Shown: positions 1 to 9,641, numbered from the stretch's first letter. The stretch is 64,000 nucleotides of DNA from Planctomycetota bacterium (GCA_024280755.1 JAJRPN010000004.1:62001-126000); one strand, 5' to 3'. Notes: generated from the sequence alone by a model not told the origin. Made by a program: numbers and translations.

Positions 1-158
1 CCCGCGACTTCGGCAACATTATCTTCGCGATGGTCGACGCTGGTTTGATGCGAACGACTGATGAAGACAGCATTGAAGATTTCGACGCGATCTTTGAGTT
101 CGACGATGTCTTCTCTGATCCCGCAAGAACCACCCGCCCGGTGATTCTCGAATCCTAA
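1..158 (+). CDS. Minf_1886-like protein, C-terminal fragment
   Basis: Open reading frame entering from the left edge (frame begins at base 3) and ending at TAA 156-158, so only the last 51 residues are visible. The segment reads RDFGNIIFAMVDAGLM followed by an acidic stretch with TDEDSIEDFDAIFEFDDVF. A DFG.I.F..V..GL..KTDEDS..DF pattern is what I associate with the C-terminus of the small Minf_1886-type proteins, about 130-150 residues, found in Planctomycetota and Verrucomicrobiota and of unknown function. The reading frame is certain; the family name rests on pattern memory. It could be another short acidic protein. Confidence 0.55.
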   Translation, partial: RDFGNIIFAMVDAGLMRTTDEDSIEDFDAIFEFDDVFSDPARTTRPVILES

Positions 159-187
159 CGGATCTTCCTTCTGGTGAGATTGATTTT

Positions 188-423
188 TCTGGTGGGATGG
201 GCTTCCAGCCCGTCTTTCTCCGTCATCATGTCTGACGGCTTGTATTTTTCTATACGAACTCGCCTCCCCCGGGCCTCCGGGGGAGGTGCCGAACGAAGTG
301 AGGCGGAGGGGGTCTTCTCTTTTCTTCCCGTTGTCTATTGCCCACTGCCAATTGCCTTCTTCAAGAAAGCCCCCCTCCGACCGCGAAGACGCGGCCACCT
401 CCCCCGGAAGCCCGGGGGAGGCG
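188..423. repeat. Composite fold-back repeat (family B half, MITE end, G/C core)
   Basis: The 365-base gap between the first two genes is mostly repeat. Bases 188-220 are the left arm of palindromic family B (GGTGGGATGGGCTTCCAG). Bases 229-242 resemble the TGTCTGACGGCT part of the MITE terminal repeat. Bases 261-423 are a full copy of the C/G core: a CCTCCCCCGGG...GGGGGAGG hairpin followed by GAAGTGAGGCGGAGGGGG, a short pyrimidine-rich centre with degenerate heptamers near 340-357, then the same module inverted. No CTAG flank remains, so this looks like a decayed nested insertion. Nothing else is evident before the transporter start at 523. Confidence 0.75.
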
Positions 424-522
424 AAAGAAGTTATTCTTGCGGCGAATACAAATGGTAAATATGCCTTGTTTCCTCAGTCACATCATCACACAACAATTCT
501 CCTTCCGTGCTATGCTTATCGC

Positions 523-1845
523 ATGGCTGATCAAAAAACAAACGACACCAAATCATCGCCCGCCTGGGCCTCATTGCACCTCTGGCACATGCAGCCCGTC
601 CGCGATGTCCTCCTCGGGCTCGGCATCTTCGCCATCTTCCTGATCGGCCAAAAGATTTCGGTTGTCACCGTGCCTTTGCTCATCGCGATTTTGCTGGCGT
701 ATCTTTTTGAACCCGTCATCGTGTGGCTGATGAAGAAGTTTAAGCTCTCTCGCCGAACATCGGTCATCGGGATCATCGCCGGCATGATCGTGTTCGTCGG
801 GCTACCCGCCGTCATCGGCTCCGCCTTTGCGGTTGGGCAGTTGGTCACCATTGGTACCACAACCGTTGACAACATCGGGCATGTGTATCATGCGCGCAAT
901 GGGACCGAAGAAGAAGCCGCCGAGTATCTCCGCACCCAGATCGACCCGACCGCCAAGGTTGCGACTCCCACCCTCGATAAGGCCGGGAAAGCAATCAAGC
1001 CCCAGCGTTCCAAGGCCGACAACTGGATTTGGATCGAACAGCAGATCCGTAAATCCCAAACCAAGGATAACGCCTTTGGCAAAGCCTGCAACACCGCGAT
1101 CGAATGGGTCACCCTCAATAGCGATCGAGTCGCCGAGACGGCAGCCGGCGTTGGTTTCGGTGCAGCCAATACAATCCTGTCGATGATCGGTGCCATCTTC
1201 GGGCTCGGATTTATGGCCTTCATCACCGCATTCTTTTTCTTCTTCACCGCAACCGAATGGGTCGGGCTTCAGCAGTTCGGATCAAAAATGCTCCCTGATA
1301 AAAACCGAGGCAACATCATCATCCTGTTCGTAAAGTTCGATCAGGTGATCTCCGGGTTTATTCGAGGCCGAATCACGATCGCTTTCATCCAAGCCATTAT
1401 TTTCTCGATCGGTTTCTTTGTCATCGGGGTCCCTGGTGCTTTCATCCTTGGGCCGATCGTTGCGTTTTTATCAATCGTTCCCTATCTCGCACTCGTCGGC
1501 GTGCCCATCGCGGTCTCGCTGCTGTGGCTTCAAAGCTACGGCGGGTTCCGAGGCGAAATCTGGTGGGTCATCGGCGCACCAACCCTGCTCTACTTCCTCG
1601 GACAAGCCATCGACGATTATGTCCTCACCCCAAAGATTCAAGGCAAAAGCACAGGCATGGATACCCCGACCATCCTGTTCGCATCCCTCGCCGGCGGTGC
1701 CCTCTTCGGCATCTTCGGCATGCTGATCGCTATCCCGATCGCCGCGTGCGTGAAGATCCTCATCCAAGAAATCTTTTGGCCCAAGTTCAAAGATTGGGCC
1801 GAAGGACGGGCCGCCGATCCATTGCCAATTGACAGCGAATCATGA
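523..1845 (+). CDS. AI-2E family transporter (PerM/UPF0118-like permease)
   Basis: The 440-residue inner-membrane protein matches the AI-2E/PerM permease family in length and layout. Two N-terminal transmembrane helices (about residues 25-60) come first, then a third helix and a soluble charged segment around 110-190, then a block of strongly hydrophobic helices to the C-terminus. The late region with GAPTLLYFLGQAIDDYVLTP and GALFGIFGMLIAIPIAA is typical of the family. Members export small molecules or act in Na+/H+ exchange; the substrate cannot be told here. I chose ATG 523 because the frame upstream runs through the repeat and has no protein character. It converges with the next gene, leaving one base between the stops. 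Confidence 0.88.
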   Translation: MADQKTNDTKSSPAWASLHLWHMQPVRDVLLGLGIFAIFLIGQKISVVTVPLLIAILLAYLFEPVIVWLMKKFKLSRRTSVIGIIAGMIVFVGLPAVIGSAFAVGQLVTIGTTTVDNIGHVYHARNGTEEEAAEYLRTQIDPTAKVATPTLDKAGKAIKPQRSKADNWIWIEQQIRKSQTKDNAFGKACNTAIEWVTLNSDRVAETAAGVGFGAANTILSMIGAIFGLGFMAFITAFFFFFTATEWVGLQQFGSKMLPDKNRGNIIILFVKFDQVISGFIRGRITIAFIQAIIFSIGFFVIGVPGAFILGPIVAFLSIVPYLALVGVPIAVSLLWLQSYGGFRGEIWWVIGAPTLLYFLGQAIDDYVLTPKIQGKSTGMDTPTILFASLAGGALFGIFGMLIAIPIAACVKILIQEIFWPKFKDWAEGRAADPLPIDSES

Positions 1846-1846
1846 T

Positions 1847-3160
1847 TCAGGATTTCGTGTCTCGAAAGATCAATCGTCGTTTGCTGAATGCAAACTCGGC
1901 AACAAAGACCCCGCTGTAGAGCACCCCGATCGAATAGAGGGTGTCTCGTTCGTTCTGCCACATATAACTCATGAGCAGACCGATTGTGACAACCACTACG
2001 GTGATCCCGCTGATCACAATCCAAGCCTTTGCACCCGTTGTCTTTCGCAGTTTGAAGTTGGCGATCCCAACGCCGAGCGATACAAGTAAAAAAGTGAGGC
2101 TCGAGAAGGCCGCGATGGTATCAAGAGAGTTGAGCGTCGTAAATGCGATGCCCAGCATCGTAAGGGCAACAATGCCAATGACCGGAACATCATGTTCGCG
2201 TGAACGAAAAGAGAAGGCAGAAGGCATCATCTTCTGAGTTGCCATATGTGACATCATCCGCGACGCGCCGAACGCTGTCGCATTTATAGCAGATGAAGTG
2301 GCAAGCAATGCCGCCACACCAATGAGCACTCGCCCGGCGTTACCCATCACAGGCTCTGCGGCCACCGCCAACGCATATTCCTTCGCTTCGATCAGTTCTC
2401 CTGCGCTCATACTCCCGATCGCCACAAACGCTACGCTCAGATAGATAATCGTGGTGATGAAAATCGAGCCGTAGATACCTCTGGGGACATTCTTCTCTGG
2501 GTTGCGGATCACCGATACCGCGTTGGTAATCAACTGGAACCCCTCGAACCCAACAAAGACCATCGCGCCCGCGATGAACACCGAACTCACGCCTCGATCA
2601 AATACCGGGAATACATGTTCCGAACTCACCGACCGCATCCCCGCGATCGCAAAGAGCGACAACAAAATGATCTTGGTATAAACAATGAGATCCTCAGTCC
2701 GCCCTGATGATTTCACGCCTCGAAGATTGACGACCATAAAAAACAACAAGACTCCCGTCGAGAGCATCATCCGAACCATGGGGTCGTTTGAGCCCAAGAG
2801 ATTGGATCCATATGCCCCAAAGGTGAACGCATACAACGCGAGCGTGCCGATGTACCCAACGATCACAATCCACCCTTCGATGCCTGCGATGTTTGGATGC
2901 TTAGGGTACGCATGCTGGAGATAAGTAAAACTTGCTCCGTCATCACGATAAGTCAATGCAAGCCGAACATACGAATACCCCGCCAGCATCGCGATCAACC
3001 CACCAAGCGCAAAGGCCAAAGGCGTAGCCTTCCCCGAAATCCCAACCGCGATCCCAAGTATCGAAAATATGCCTCCGCCGATCATCCCGCCCACACCCAT
3101 TGCGATAAGTTCGGGTAGCCCAAGTCTCTCCGGTTCGAGAAGGTTTTTCATCTTAATCAC
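1847..3160 (-). CDS. APC-superfamily amino acid permease
   Basis: This 437-residue integral membrane protein has about 12 hydrophobic segments. Near the N-terminus it has GVGGMIGGGIFSILG, the glycine-rich first helix characteristic of amino acid-polyamine-organocation transporters, and later FVGFEGFQLITNAVSVIRNPEKNVPRG split between helix 6 and its loop (FEGF..I.N....IRNPEKN.PR). Transport of an amino acid by symport or exchange is the family role; the substrate is not evident. The GTG start at 3160 overlaps the stop of the upstream DinB-like gene as GTGA, which suggests translational coupling; ATG 3151 is an alternative start. It is probably the last gene of the minus-strand run ffh-dinB-permease. 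Confidence 0.88.
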   Translation of the reverse strand: MIKMKNLLEPERLGLPELIAMGVGGMIGGGIFSILGIAVGISGKATPLAFALGGLIAMLAGYSYVRLALTYRDDGASFTYLQHAYPKHPNIAGIEGWIVIVGYIGTLALYAFTFGAYGSNLLGSNDPMVRMMLSTGVLLFFMVVNLRGVKSSGRTEDLIVYTKIILLSLFAIAGMRSVSSEHVFPVFDRGVSSVFIAGAMVFVGFEGFQLITNAVSVIRNPEKNVPRGIYGSIFITTIIYLSVAFVAIGSMSAGELIEAKEYALAVAAEPVMGNAGRVLIGVAALLATSSAINATAFGASRMMSHMATQKMMPSAFSFRSREHDVPVIGIVALTMLGIAFTTLNSLDTIAAFSSLTFLLVSLGVGIANFKLRKTTGAKAWIVISGITVVVVTIGLLMSYMWQNERDTLYSIGVLYSGVFVAEFAFSKRRLIFRDTKS

Positions 3161-3639
3161 ACCGCAAGAATCTGAGCAAGGTGATACTTTACATGCTCGA
3201 AGTAGTCCGCGATGAGATATCCAAGTGTCGATGGTTCGTCTGCTGAGAGTTCGTTGAATGCTGTTTCGTGATAGCTGTGATCAGCATGCATTTTGTCGAT
3301 TGATTCTTTGGGGATTCGTTCAACAATGGCGCACAGTTGCATATTGAACGCACACCAGAGCGTGATAAGTTCTTCCCAGTCCATCTCTTGATACCCTTGC
3401 AACTCAACCCATTGCTGATGGGCGTAGCCTGTAAAATAGATCGAGCCGGTGAGTTGGGCTTCGATGATCCGTTGATGATTCACACTCGCACTATCGATCA
3501 GGTGCCCAAGGATCTGCTTGCGCGACCACCCGCCTTCCTTGCGAGGCTTGGCCATTTGTGCTTCAGGGAGATCGAACAACTCATCGGCAAACTGTGCGAT
3601 GCGGTCTGCGGTAAATCCAAGTGTGATCAAAGGCATCAT
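3157..3639 (-). CDS. DinB-like/DUF1572-type four-helix protein
   Basis: A 160-residue soluble protein of the DinB/YfiT metal-binding four-helix superfamily. The signature is GGWSRKQILGHLIDSASVNHQR near residues 35-56: a W/S..E..GH..D hallmark with a potential metal-ligand histidine. A second histidine lies in the central helix, HADHSYHETAF, and a third at the end, YFEHVKYHLAQI. The three-histidine arrangement suggests a nickel or zinc site, often linked to thiol-dependent detoxification, but no substrate is known. A GGGAG ribosome-binding site precedes ATG 3639. It lies 34 bases downstream of ffh and is GTGA-coupled to the permease. Confidence 0.82.
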   Translation of the reverse strand: MMPLITLGFTADRIAQFADELFDLPEAQMAKPRKEGGWSRKQILGHLIDSASVNHQRIIEAQLTGSIYFTGYAHQQWVELQGYQEMDWEELITLWCAFNMQLCAIVERIPKESIDKMHADHSYHETAFNELSADEPSTLGYLIADYFEHVKYHLAQILAV

Positions 3640-3673
3640 GTTTCTCCCTGCTCAGGACTGTGTGTATTGCCAA

Positions 3674-5206
3674 TTATCGACGCTTCTTGCCCTTGGGCTT
3701 GCGTTTCTTGCCGCCACCGGATCCAGACTTGGTTGATTTTTTCATCGAGAACCCAGGCACGCCCATGCCGCCCATTCCAGGCATGCCACCCATTCCGCCC
3801 ATGCCACCAGTCATTGCTTTCGCTGCCGCCATTTTTCCGCCAGCACCCATGCCGCCCATCTGCTTCATCATCTTACTCAACATCCCAAACTGTTTCGTGA
3901 GCTTGCCAACTTCGTTATCGCTGGTGCCCGAGCCTCTGGCGATTCGGCGTTTGCGAGAGATCTTGATGATCTCCGGGCGTTTTTTTTCCTTCGCCGTCAT
4001 CGATTCGATAATCGCTTCCGTCCGATCAAACTGCTTCTCATCGATATCAATATCCTTGAGTGCAGAACCAACGCCGGGCAACATGCCTAGCAGCGACTTC
4101 ATCGAGCCCATCCGGCGCATCATCTTCATCTGCTTGAGGAAGTCATCCATGTCCAGCTCGCCCTTGGCCATCTTCGCTTCCATCGCGGCTGCTTCTTCTT
4201 CAGAAACTTCCTGCTGCGCCTTCTCAACAAGCGATACCACATCGCCCATGCCCAGAATCCGACCCGCCATCCGCTCAGGATGGAACACCTCGATCGCGTC
4301 GAGATGTTCGCCCACACCGATGTACCGAATCGGTGCCCCGGTCACCGCTTTGACAGACAGCGCTGCTCCGCCTCGGGTGTCCGAATCAAACTTGGTCAAG
4401 ATCACACCATCGACTTCAAGTTTTTCGTGGAATGATTTCGCGCTGTTCACCGCGTCCTGCCCTGTCATCGCATCGACCACCAAGAAGATATGATGCGGAT
4501 TGACCAATGATCGAACGCTCTTCAACTCGCCCATCAACTCGTCATTGACATGCAGCCGACCAGCGGTATCCAAGATCAAGACATCCACGCCTTGTTTCTT
4601 GGCCGCCTTTACGGCATTCTGACACACTTTCACCGCCACGCCCACAGCCTTGCCATACTCAGCACTCTTATCGTGCTCGCCATAAAAATGAACCTGCGAT
4701 CCACCCGGCAGATCATCGTTCGCTTGATTCGCAACCGTCTCAAGCTGTTCGACCGCTGCGGGTCGTTGCAAGTCGGCTGCACAGAGCATCACCGATCGCC
4801 CTTGTTTTTTAAGCATCCCCGCAAGCTTGCCACAGGTCGTCGTCTTCCCCGATCCCTGCAATCCACACATCATAATAATCGTCGGCCCAGGCGCAAGTTT
4901 CATGATCCCCGCAGGCGTTGGCTGCTGCTCAGCATCAGGATCGCCACCGAACAACTCGATCAATCGACGATGCACAATCGAGATCATCTCCTGCCCAGGC
5001 TTGACCGCCTTGGTCACCTGCTGCCCGGCAGCATCACTCATAATGTTCTTGCAAAACTCTTCAGCCACTTCATAATGCACATCGGCTTCAAGCAGCGCAG
5101 TGCGGACCTCGTCCATCGCCTCGCGGACATTAGATTCCGAAATCGCATCACTCCCGCTCAACTTGCGAAAGACATTGTTAAAACCATCAGATACTCGATC
5201 GAACAT
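3674..5206 (-). CDS. ffh: Signal recognition particle GTPase Ffh
   Basis: Ffh binds signal peptides and SRP RNA and, with FtsY, targets nascent proteins to the membrane. The 510 residues show the N domain, then the P-loop GLQGSGKTT (about 115-123), DTAGR (about 212), TKFDSDTRGGA (about 269) and GMGD at the end of the G domain. From about residue 330 the methionine-rich M domain follows with LKQMKMMRRMGSM and SRKRRIARGSG, the RNA-binding motif. The tail is unusual: a run of GMGGMGGMPGMGG repeats, then a lysine/arginine-rich end. Length is slightly above the usual 450 because of that tail. It probably heads a minus-strand operon. Confidence 0.97.
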   Translation of the reverse strand: MFDRVSDGFNNVFRKLSGSDAISESNVREAMDEVRTALLEADVHYEVAEEFCKNIMSDAAGQQVTKAVKPGQEMISIVHRRLIELFGGDPDAEQQPTPAGIMKLAPGPTIIMMCGLQGSGKTTTCGKLAGMLKKQGRSVMLCAADLQRPAAVEQLETVANQANDDLPGGSQVHFYGEHDKSAEYGKAVGVAVKVCQNAVKAAKKQGVDVLILDTAGRLHVNDELMGELKSVRSLVNPHHIFLVVDAMTGQDAVNSAKSFHEKLEVDGVILTKFDSDTRGGAALSVKAVTGAPIRYIGVGEHLDAIEVFHPERMAGRILGMGDVVSLVEKAQQEVSEEEAAAMEAKMAKGELDMDDFLKQMKMMRRMGSMKSLLGMLPGVGSALKDIDIDEKQFDRTEAIIESMTAKEKKRPEIIKISRKRRIARGSGTSDNEVGKLTKQFGMLSKMMKQMGGMGAGGKMAAAKAMTGGMGGMGGMPGMGGMGVPGFSMKKSTKSGSGGGKKRKPKGKKRR

Positions 5207-5310
5207 ACAAAATCTCCAACCCCGGTGGCACAGGCGTCTCGCCTGTGTTCTTCCAACGGAACATTCAGATGTTCAGGGCTATGACCGCAGCCAAACAAGT
5301 ATAGCCAAAA

Positions 5311-5344
5311 GAAAAAGCCCGAAGCATCAACAGACGCTCGGGCT
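5311..5344 (-). terminator. Rho-independent terminator after the GH13 gene
   Basis: On the minus strand, AGCCCGA (5344-5338) pairs with TCGGGCT (5322-5316) across a 15-base loop and is followed by TTTTTC and further T-rich sequence. It lies 27 bases beyond the GH13 stop and 104 bases before the ffh start, so it separates the two transcripts. The remaining gap holds a small palindrome, CACAGGCGTCTCGCCTGTG, at about 5228-5246. Confidence 0.8.
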
Positions 5345-5371
5345 ATGAGAGAGTTTTATGACAGATTCAGA

Positions 5372-7555
5372 TCAATCCTTCGAAAGGATAATCACTGTGT
5401 AAGGCCCGATCCCAACATTCGCGTTGTAGCTCATGCCGTCCTTCGCACCCCAGCTCGCCGTCGTGTCGTAGGCGTTCCAGTTGCCAAAGCTCGAGTCATA
5501 CCCGTTCCAGTCCGAGTTAAATCGAACCTTCCAAGTCCCACCCGATGGGAACCCGATGTTGTAGCTGCTGTACCCGGTGCCCGAGAAGTTGGCGACCACG
5601 ATGACATCATCGCCATTGCCGCCGTTCTTCCAACGGTGATACGCAAGCACTTTGCCGGTGTTGTTCACATGATGCACATTGACATTGCCCCCGCCAAGAC
5701 CAGCCGTTTTGCCGGTCGCGTTCTTGCGAAGTGTGATCAAATCAGTATACAAATCAGTAATACCCGAGAAGGTCGTCGCCTTTGTCCAATCCAGTGGGTC
5801 TGTATCTGCAAAGTATCCGTCTTCGAGGAACTCTTGTCCCTGGAAAATCATCGGCACGCCCGGCGAGGTAAACACCAACCCCGCGCCAAGGGTCGACCGC
5901 TTCTTCGAATACCAACTCGAAGCATTGCCCGCCCAAATCTCTTCAGGAACACGGGCGGATCCATTGGCCACTTCATCATGACTCTCGGTGTACACCACAC
6001 GATCGACCATGTCGCCGTTGTACACAGTCGCGATCGCATCGCGCACCGCATACATGTCACGGTTCGCATCATTCTGCTCGATAATCGCAGCCCGGATCGG
6101 ATGCACAAACGCCGCGTCCCATTGCGAGTCGAACCCCGCGCCGCCAGCGCCGGTCGTCTTGGTCATCCAATCATTATTCTGCAAATCCTCAGCGATCGAA
6201 ATCTTCCAAGGCATCGCCGCATCAATCTCGTTGTTGATGTACTGCATCAGCGTCCAGCCCTCAGTGATCGTCCCGCCGAACCCATTATTCTGCGTGCGGA
6301 TGTTAATCGTCGAATCCCAACGCAAACCGTCAGCATTAAACTCAGTCAACCAGTACAACGCGTTGTCCTTGAGATAGTCACGCACCTCATTTCGACCATA
6401 ATCCGGGCGGGTATGTCCCCAAGGCGTCTGGGCACGCCAGTCCTCGAAGAAGTAGATCCCGCCGCCGCTGCCTGAGCCAGTCCAGCCATCAAACTGCCAC
6501 ATGTCCAAGTCACTCGGACCAAGATGGTTGTACACCACATCAACAAGCACCGCGATCCCGCGTTGATGACACTCATCGACAAAGTCCTTCACATCCGTTC
6601 GTGAGCCATAGATGCTCTCAGGTGCGAATGGATGCGCCGGGTTGTATCCCCATGAGTAATCACCTGCGAACTCAGCGATCGGCATCAAACCGATCGTGTT
6701 GAATCCCATATCTGCAATATGATCGAGCTTGGCGATCGCGCTCGTCCAAGTCCCGGGGGTGCCCCCGGGCGCGTCGTTGTATGTTCCGATGTGCATCTCA
6801 TAGATCATCATGTCGGTCCAGCCCGGTGCAGTAAACGAACTCCACGCATATGCTGGATCGTTGACAACAATCGAGTTGCCCACCGAGTTGGTCACATCTT
6901 TGGCCTGTGGATCATTCTTCCAGATCGTGCCATCAATAACAAACTTGTATTCATCGCCGGTCTGGTCACCAAGCATATCGACCGACCAGTTCCCACTGCC
7001 TTCAGCCGCCAAAGGGTTCGCCGTCGCCGAGAAACTATTAAATGTCCCAGCGACCGAAACACTCGTCGCGTTAGGCGCCCAAACACGGAAGGTTGTATCG
7101 CCATCAAGCACCTGCGCGCCCATCCCAGACTTGCTCGATGCAACGAGCGCAGCCGTGAACGAATAGTTTGCGCCGCTGTTGTTGTCATAGATGTTCGAGC
7201 CCCAGTCATCGAACCCATGAAAGTAATAGTTAATCGTGCTCCCCGGCGTATATGAAGCAGCGGGGGTATAGCTCCAGGTCGAGTTGCCGCTGTTGTTACC
7301 TGTATACGACATAGAGTAGGTCGACCATGCGCCGCCGTTGATTTGAATCCCGACCTCAGCATGCAGCCCGCTGTAATCCTGGTTCATCAAGATCGTGTGC
7401 GTACCAGGGTTTGCTCCGTCATGATGCGTGAACGAGCCATACACCCCCATCCATGTGGGAGCTGCGAGGGCTTGCGATGCACAGACAATCGCCGTGGTGG
7501 CCGCGATTGAAACAGGTGACAGCAAGCCGAGGGTTGAATACCGAGGACTGGTCAT
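5372..7555 (-). CDS. Secreted GH13 branching-enzyme/alpha-amylase-like protein
   Basis: The 727-residue protein has an Ala-rich signal peptide ending near AQALAA-type residues 29-32. A beta-rich module rich in Asn, Tyr and Trp (about 33-130) resembles a starch-binding domain. A CBM48-like domain (about 145-235, TFRVWAPNATSVSVAGTFN) and a TIM-barrel follow. The four GH13 regions are intact: DVVYNHLGP (339), DGLRWDS with nucleophile Asp414, SIAED with acid/base Glu456, and ESHDE with Asp527. A C-terminal beta domain follows. The family makes or cleaves alpha-1,4/1,6-glucans. The CBM48 plus DGLRWDS form favours a branching enzyme, which is normally cytosolic, so export is unusual. ATG 7555 is 243 bases from polX. 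Confidence 0.9.
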   Translation of the reverse strand: MTSPRYSTLGLLSPVSIAATTAIVCASQALAAPTWMGVYGSFTHHDGANPGTHTILMNQDYSGLHAEVGIQINGGAWSTYSMSYTGNNSGNSTWSYTPAASYTPGSTINYYFHGFDDWGSNIYDNNSGANYSFTAALVASSKSGMGAQVLDGDTTFRVWAPNATSVSVAGTFNSFSATANPLAAEGSGNWSVDMLGDQTGDEYKFVIDGTIWKNDPQAKDVTNSVGNSIVVNDPAYAWSSFTAPGWTDMMIYEMHIGTYNDAPGGTPGTWTSAIAKLDHIADMGFNTIGLMPIAEFAGDYSWGYNPAHPFAPESIYGSRTDVKDFVDECHQRGIAVLVDVVYNHLGPSDLDMWQFDGWTGSGSGGGIYFFEDWRAQTPWGHTRPDYGRNEVRDYLKDNALYWLTEFNADGLRWDSTINIRTQNNGFGGTITEGWTLMQYINNEIDAAMPWKISIAEDLQNNDWMTKTTGAGGAGFDSQWDAAFVHPIRAAIIEQNDANRDMYAVRDAIATVYNGDMVDRVVYTESHDEVANGSARVPEEIWAGNASSWYSKKRSTLGAGLVFTSPGVPMIFQGQEFLEDGYFADTDPLDWTKATTFSGITDLYTDLITLRKNATGKTAGLGGGNVNVHHVNNTGKVLAYHRWKNGGNGDDVIVVANFSGTGYSSYNIGFPSGGTWKVRFNSDWNGYDSSFGNWNAYDTTASWGAKDGMSYNANVGIGPYTVIILSKD

Positions 7556-7798
7556 GGAATGATTCCTTTCTCTTCAGGTTTTGATTGAGAACAGATGCAC
7601 AAGAGCATGTGCTTCTAAGAATCTACTTTCATGGTTCGGGCTTTGCAAATTGGCAAAATGCCTAGTTTAACACGATTCAAAATAGCCTAACCTGTTGTAT
7701 AGCAGCGTGTAAGGCGTTGTTTGTATGAGAAAATGCGCAAGGTATGCGCCACGAAATAGTTTCGTGATCAATCGAATTGTGGATAAATGCGGCCAAAT

Positions 7799-9592
7799 CT
7801 ATCGCTTTGATTTCAACCAACCGTGCAGCCGATCCGCATCCCAAGTGTTGATACATTGCTCCGCAGTGAGCCAGCCTCGCTGTCCAGTGAGCACACCGAA
7901 TCGGATATTGTCATAGTCACTCGGATGATGATCGTCGCAGTTGATCGAGATCAACGCCCCAGCTTCAACCGCCGCCCGCACATGCGTATCACGCAAATCC
8001 AACCGCATCCAATGGCTGTTGATTTCGAGCGCGACATTGTGCTCAATCGCCGCCGCGATAATCTCGTTCATATCGGGCGACAACCCCTCACGCCGTTCGA
8101 TCAACCGCCCGGTGGGATGCCCAATAATGTGCACACTCGGATGCGCGATCGCCTTGAGCAACCGCTTGGTCGCCTGCTTAGGCTTCGCACGCAATCCCGC
8201 ATGTGGCGATGCGACCACCACACTCAACTCATGCAACAAATCATCGTCGTAATCCAGTGAGCCATCGACCAGGATATCAACCTCACTCCCAGCAAGAACA
8301 GTAATCCCCTCGATCCGTTCATTCGCCTCGCGGATCGCCTTGATGTGTTCACGCAACCGATCGGGTTTGAGTCCACCCGCGACCGCTGACGATTGTGAAT
8401 GATCCGTCACCGCCAGCGTATGGAACCCACGCGCCTTGGCGATCGCTGCCGATTCTTCGATCGTCATCTTGCCATCCGAGGCCACCGTGTGCGAATGAAG
8501 CTCAGCCTTGATATCACTCAGCTCGATCACATGCACATGGTCACGAAGCTCCATCTCGCCCCGATCCTCGCGCATAGGCGGATCAATATAAGGCAAGTTC
8601 AATGCCAAATAGATCGCAGCTTCGGTTTCGCACGCCATCGGGTCCAGCCCCCTTGACTGTGGCGGCGACGGATCACTCCCATCATCCACAAACAATCCAT
8701 ACTCATTAAGCGTCATCCCCATCTTGATCGCCCGCTCACGCAACCGCACGCCATGCTCCTTTGACCCGGTGAAATACAACAACGCCGCGCCCCAGCATTG
8801 CTGATCGACAATCCGAAGATCAATCTGCACCGCTGCGTTCTCATCCTTCCCCCATCGGCTCATCGAATCGCCAATCGCCGAACGAATCGAACACTTTGTA
8901 TCACCCTTGGCCAATACCTGCATCACGCCCTCACTGGCCGTAAACGCTTCGCGGGCAGCATCGGGATCGTTCGTTGCGATCAAAATATCCACATCGCCAA
9001 TCGATTCCTTGCCTCGCCGAAGCGAACCCGCAAATGCAACCCTTATCGTGCCAGAAGTGTCTTCGAGCAAGGACACAAACCGATTCGCAACCTGTTGCGC
9101 AATCCCAATCTGCAACCGTCCCCCGCTCGATTCTAAAAACGCGATCGAATCCTTGATGTTCTCCACCGTCTTGGCCCCCATGCGGGGCAGCTCAAGTATT
9201 GATCCATCCTCGATGATCTTCTTGAGATCATCAATCGATTCCACGCCCTTCTCGTCCCACATCAGTTTCACGGTCTTTGGGCCGAGCCCTTGAACCCCAA
9301 GCACCTCCATGACCCCGGCGGGCACCTTGGCAGCGAGTTCTTCATACTCTGCGATGGTGCCGGTTTGGGCGAGTTCGATCAGTTTGCCCGCGGTGCCCTT
9401 GCCGATCCCATCGATCGCAACGAGTGCCTTGGGATCGCCAGCTTTGGCCAATGCTTCGATGTCGATCGTCAAATCCTTGATAATCCGTGATGCCTTGGCA
9501 TGGGCAGCTACCCGAAACAGATCGCCTCCGGTCAGTTCGAGCATTTGGGACATGGTATTGAATGTTGCAGCAGCGTGTTTCTGAAAACTCAT
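7799..9592 (-). CDS. polX: DNA polymerase/3'-5' exonuclease PolX
   Basis: The 597-residue protein contains both halves of bacterial family X polymerases. Residues 1-310 hold helix-hairpin-helix segments (GIGKGTAGKLIEL, LPRMGAKTVENI) and the nucleotidyltransferase signature GSLRRGKESIGDVDIL with two catalytic aspartates. Residues 350-590 form a PHP phosphoesterase domain with ELHSHTVASDGKMT, VTDHSQS, SPHAG, IIGHPTGR and a closing INCDDHH. It fills short gaps and trims 3' ends in base excision repair. ATG 9592 is preferred; the longer frame begins with TTG at 9598. It is transcribed alone, downstream of a repeat-filled gap. Confidence 0.95.
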   Translation of the reverse strand: MSFQKHAAATFNTMSQMLELTGGDLFRVAAHAKASRIIKDLTIDIEALAKAGDPKALVAIDGIGKGTAGKLIELAQTGTIAEYEELAAKVPAGVMEVLGVQGLGPKTVKLMWDEKGVESIDDLKKIIEDGSILELPRMGAKTVENIKDSIAFLESSGGRLQIGIAQQVANRFVSLLEDTSGTIRVAFAGSLRRGKESIGDVDILIATNDPDAAREAFTASEGVMQVLAKGDTKCSIRSAIGDSMSRWGKDENAAVQIDLRIVDQQCWGAALLYFTGSKEHGVRLRERAIKMGMTLNEYGLFVDDGSDPSPPQSRGLDPMACETEAAIYLALNLPYIDPPMREDRGEMELRDHVHVIELSDIKAELHSHTVASDGKMTIEESAAIAKARGFHTLAVTDHSQSSAVAGGLKPDRLREHIKAIREANERIEGITVLAGSEVDILVDGSLDYDDDLLHELSVVVASPHAGLRAKPKQATKRLLKAIAHPSVHIIGHPTGRLIERREGLSPDMNEIIAAAIEHNVALEINSHWMRLDLRDTHVRAAVEAGALISINCDDHHPSDYDNIRFGVLTGQRGWLTAEQCINTWDADRLHGWLKSKR

Positions 9593-9641
9593 CCCCAACT
9601 GTAGGTACTGAGTCGTCCTTCATCTTTGCAGAAAACTTGTT

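Noticed and set aside
286-522. 79-codon extension of the AI-2E transporter frame
   Set aside because: It translates the repeat DNA; the transporter-like sequence begins at ATG 523.
3660-4493. 277-codon plus-strand frame rich in Pro and Met opposite ffh
   Set aside because: It is the antisense of the GMGG-rich M domain; low complexity explains the long open frame.
5345-6475. 376-codon plus-strand frame opposite the GH13 gene
   Set aside because: Arg/His/Pro-rich composition of an antisense shadow; the GH13 catalytic motifs are on the minus strand.
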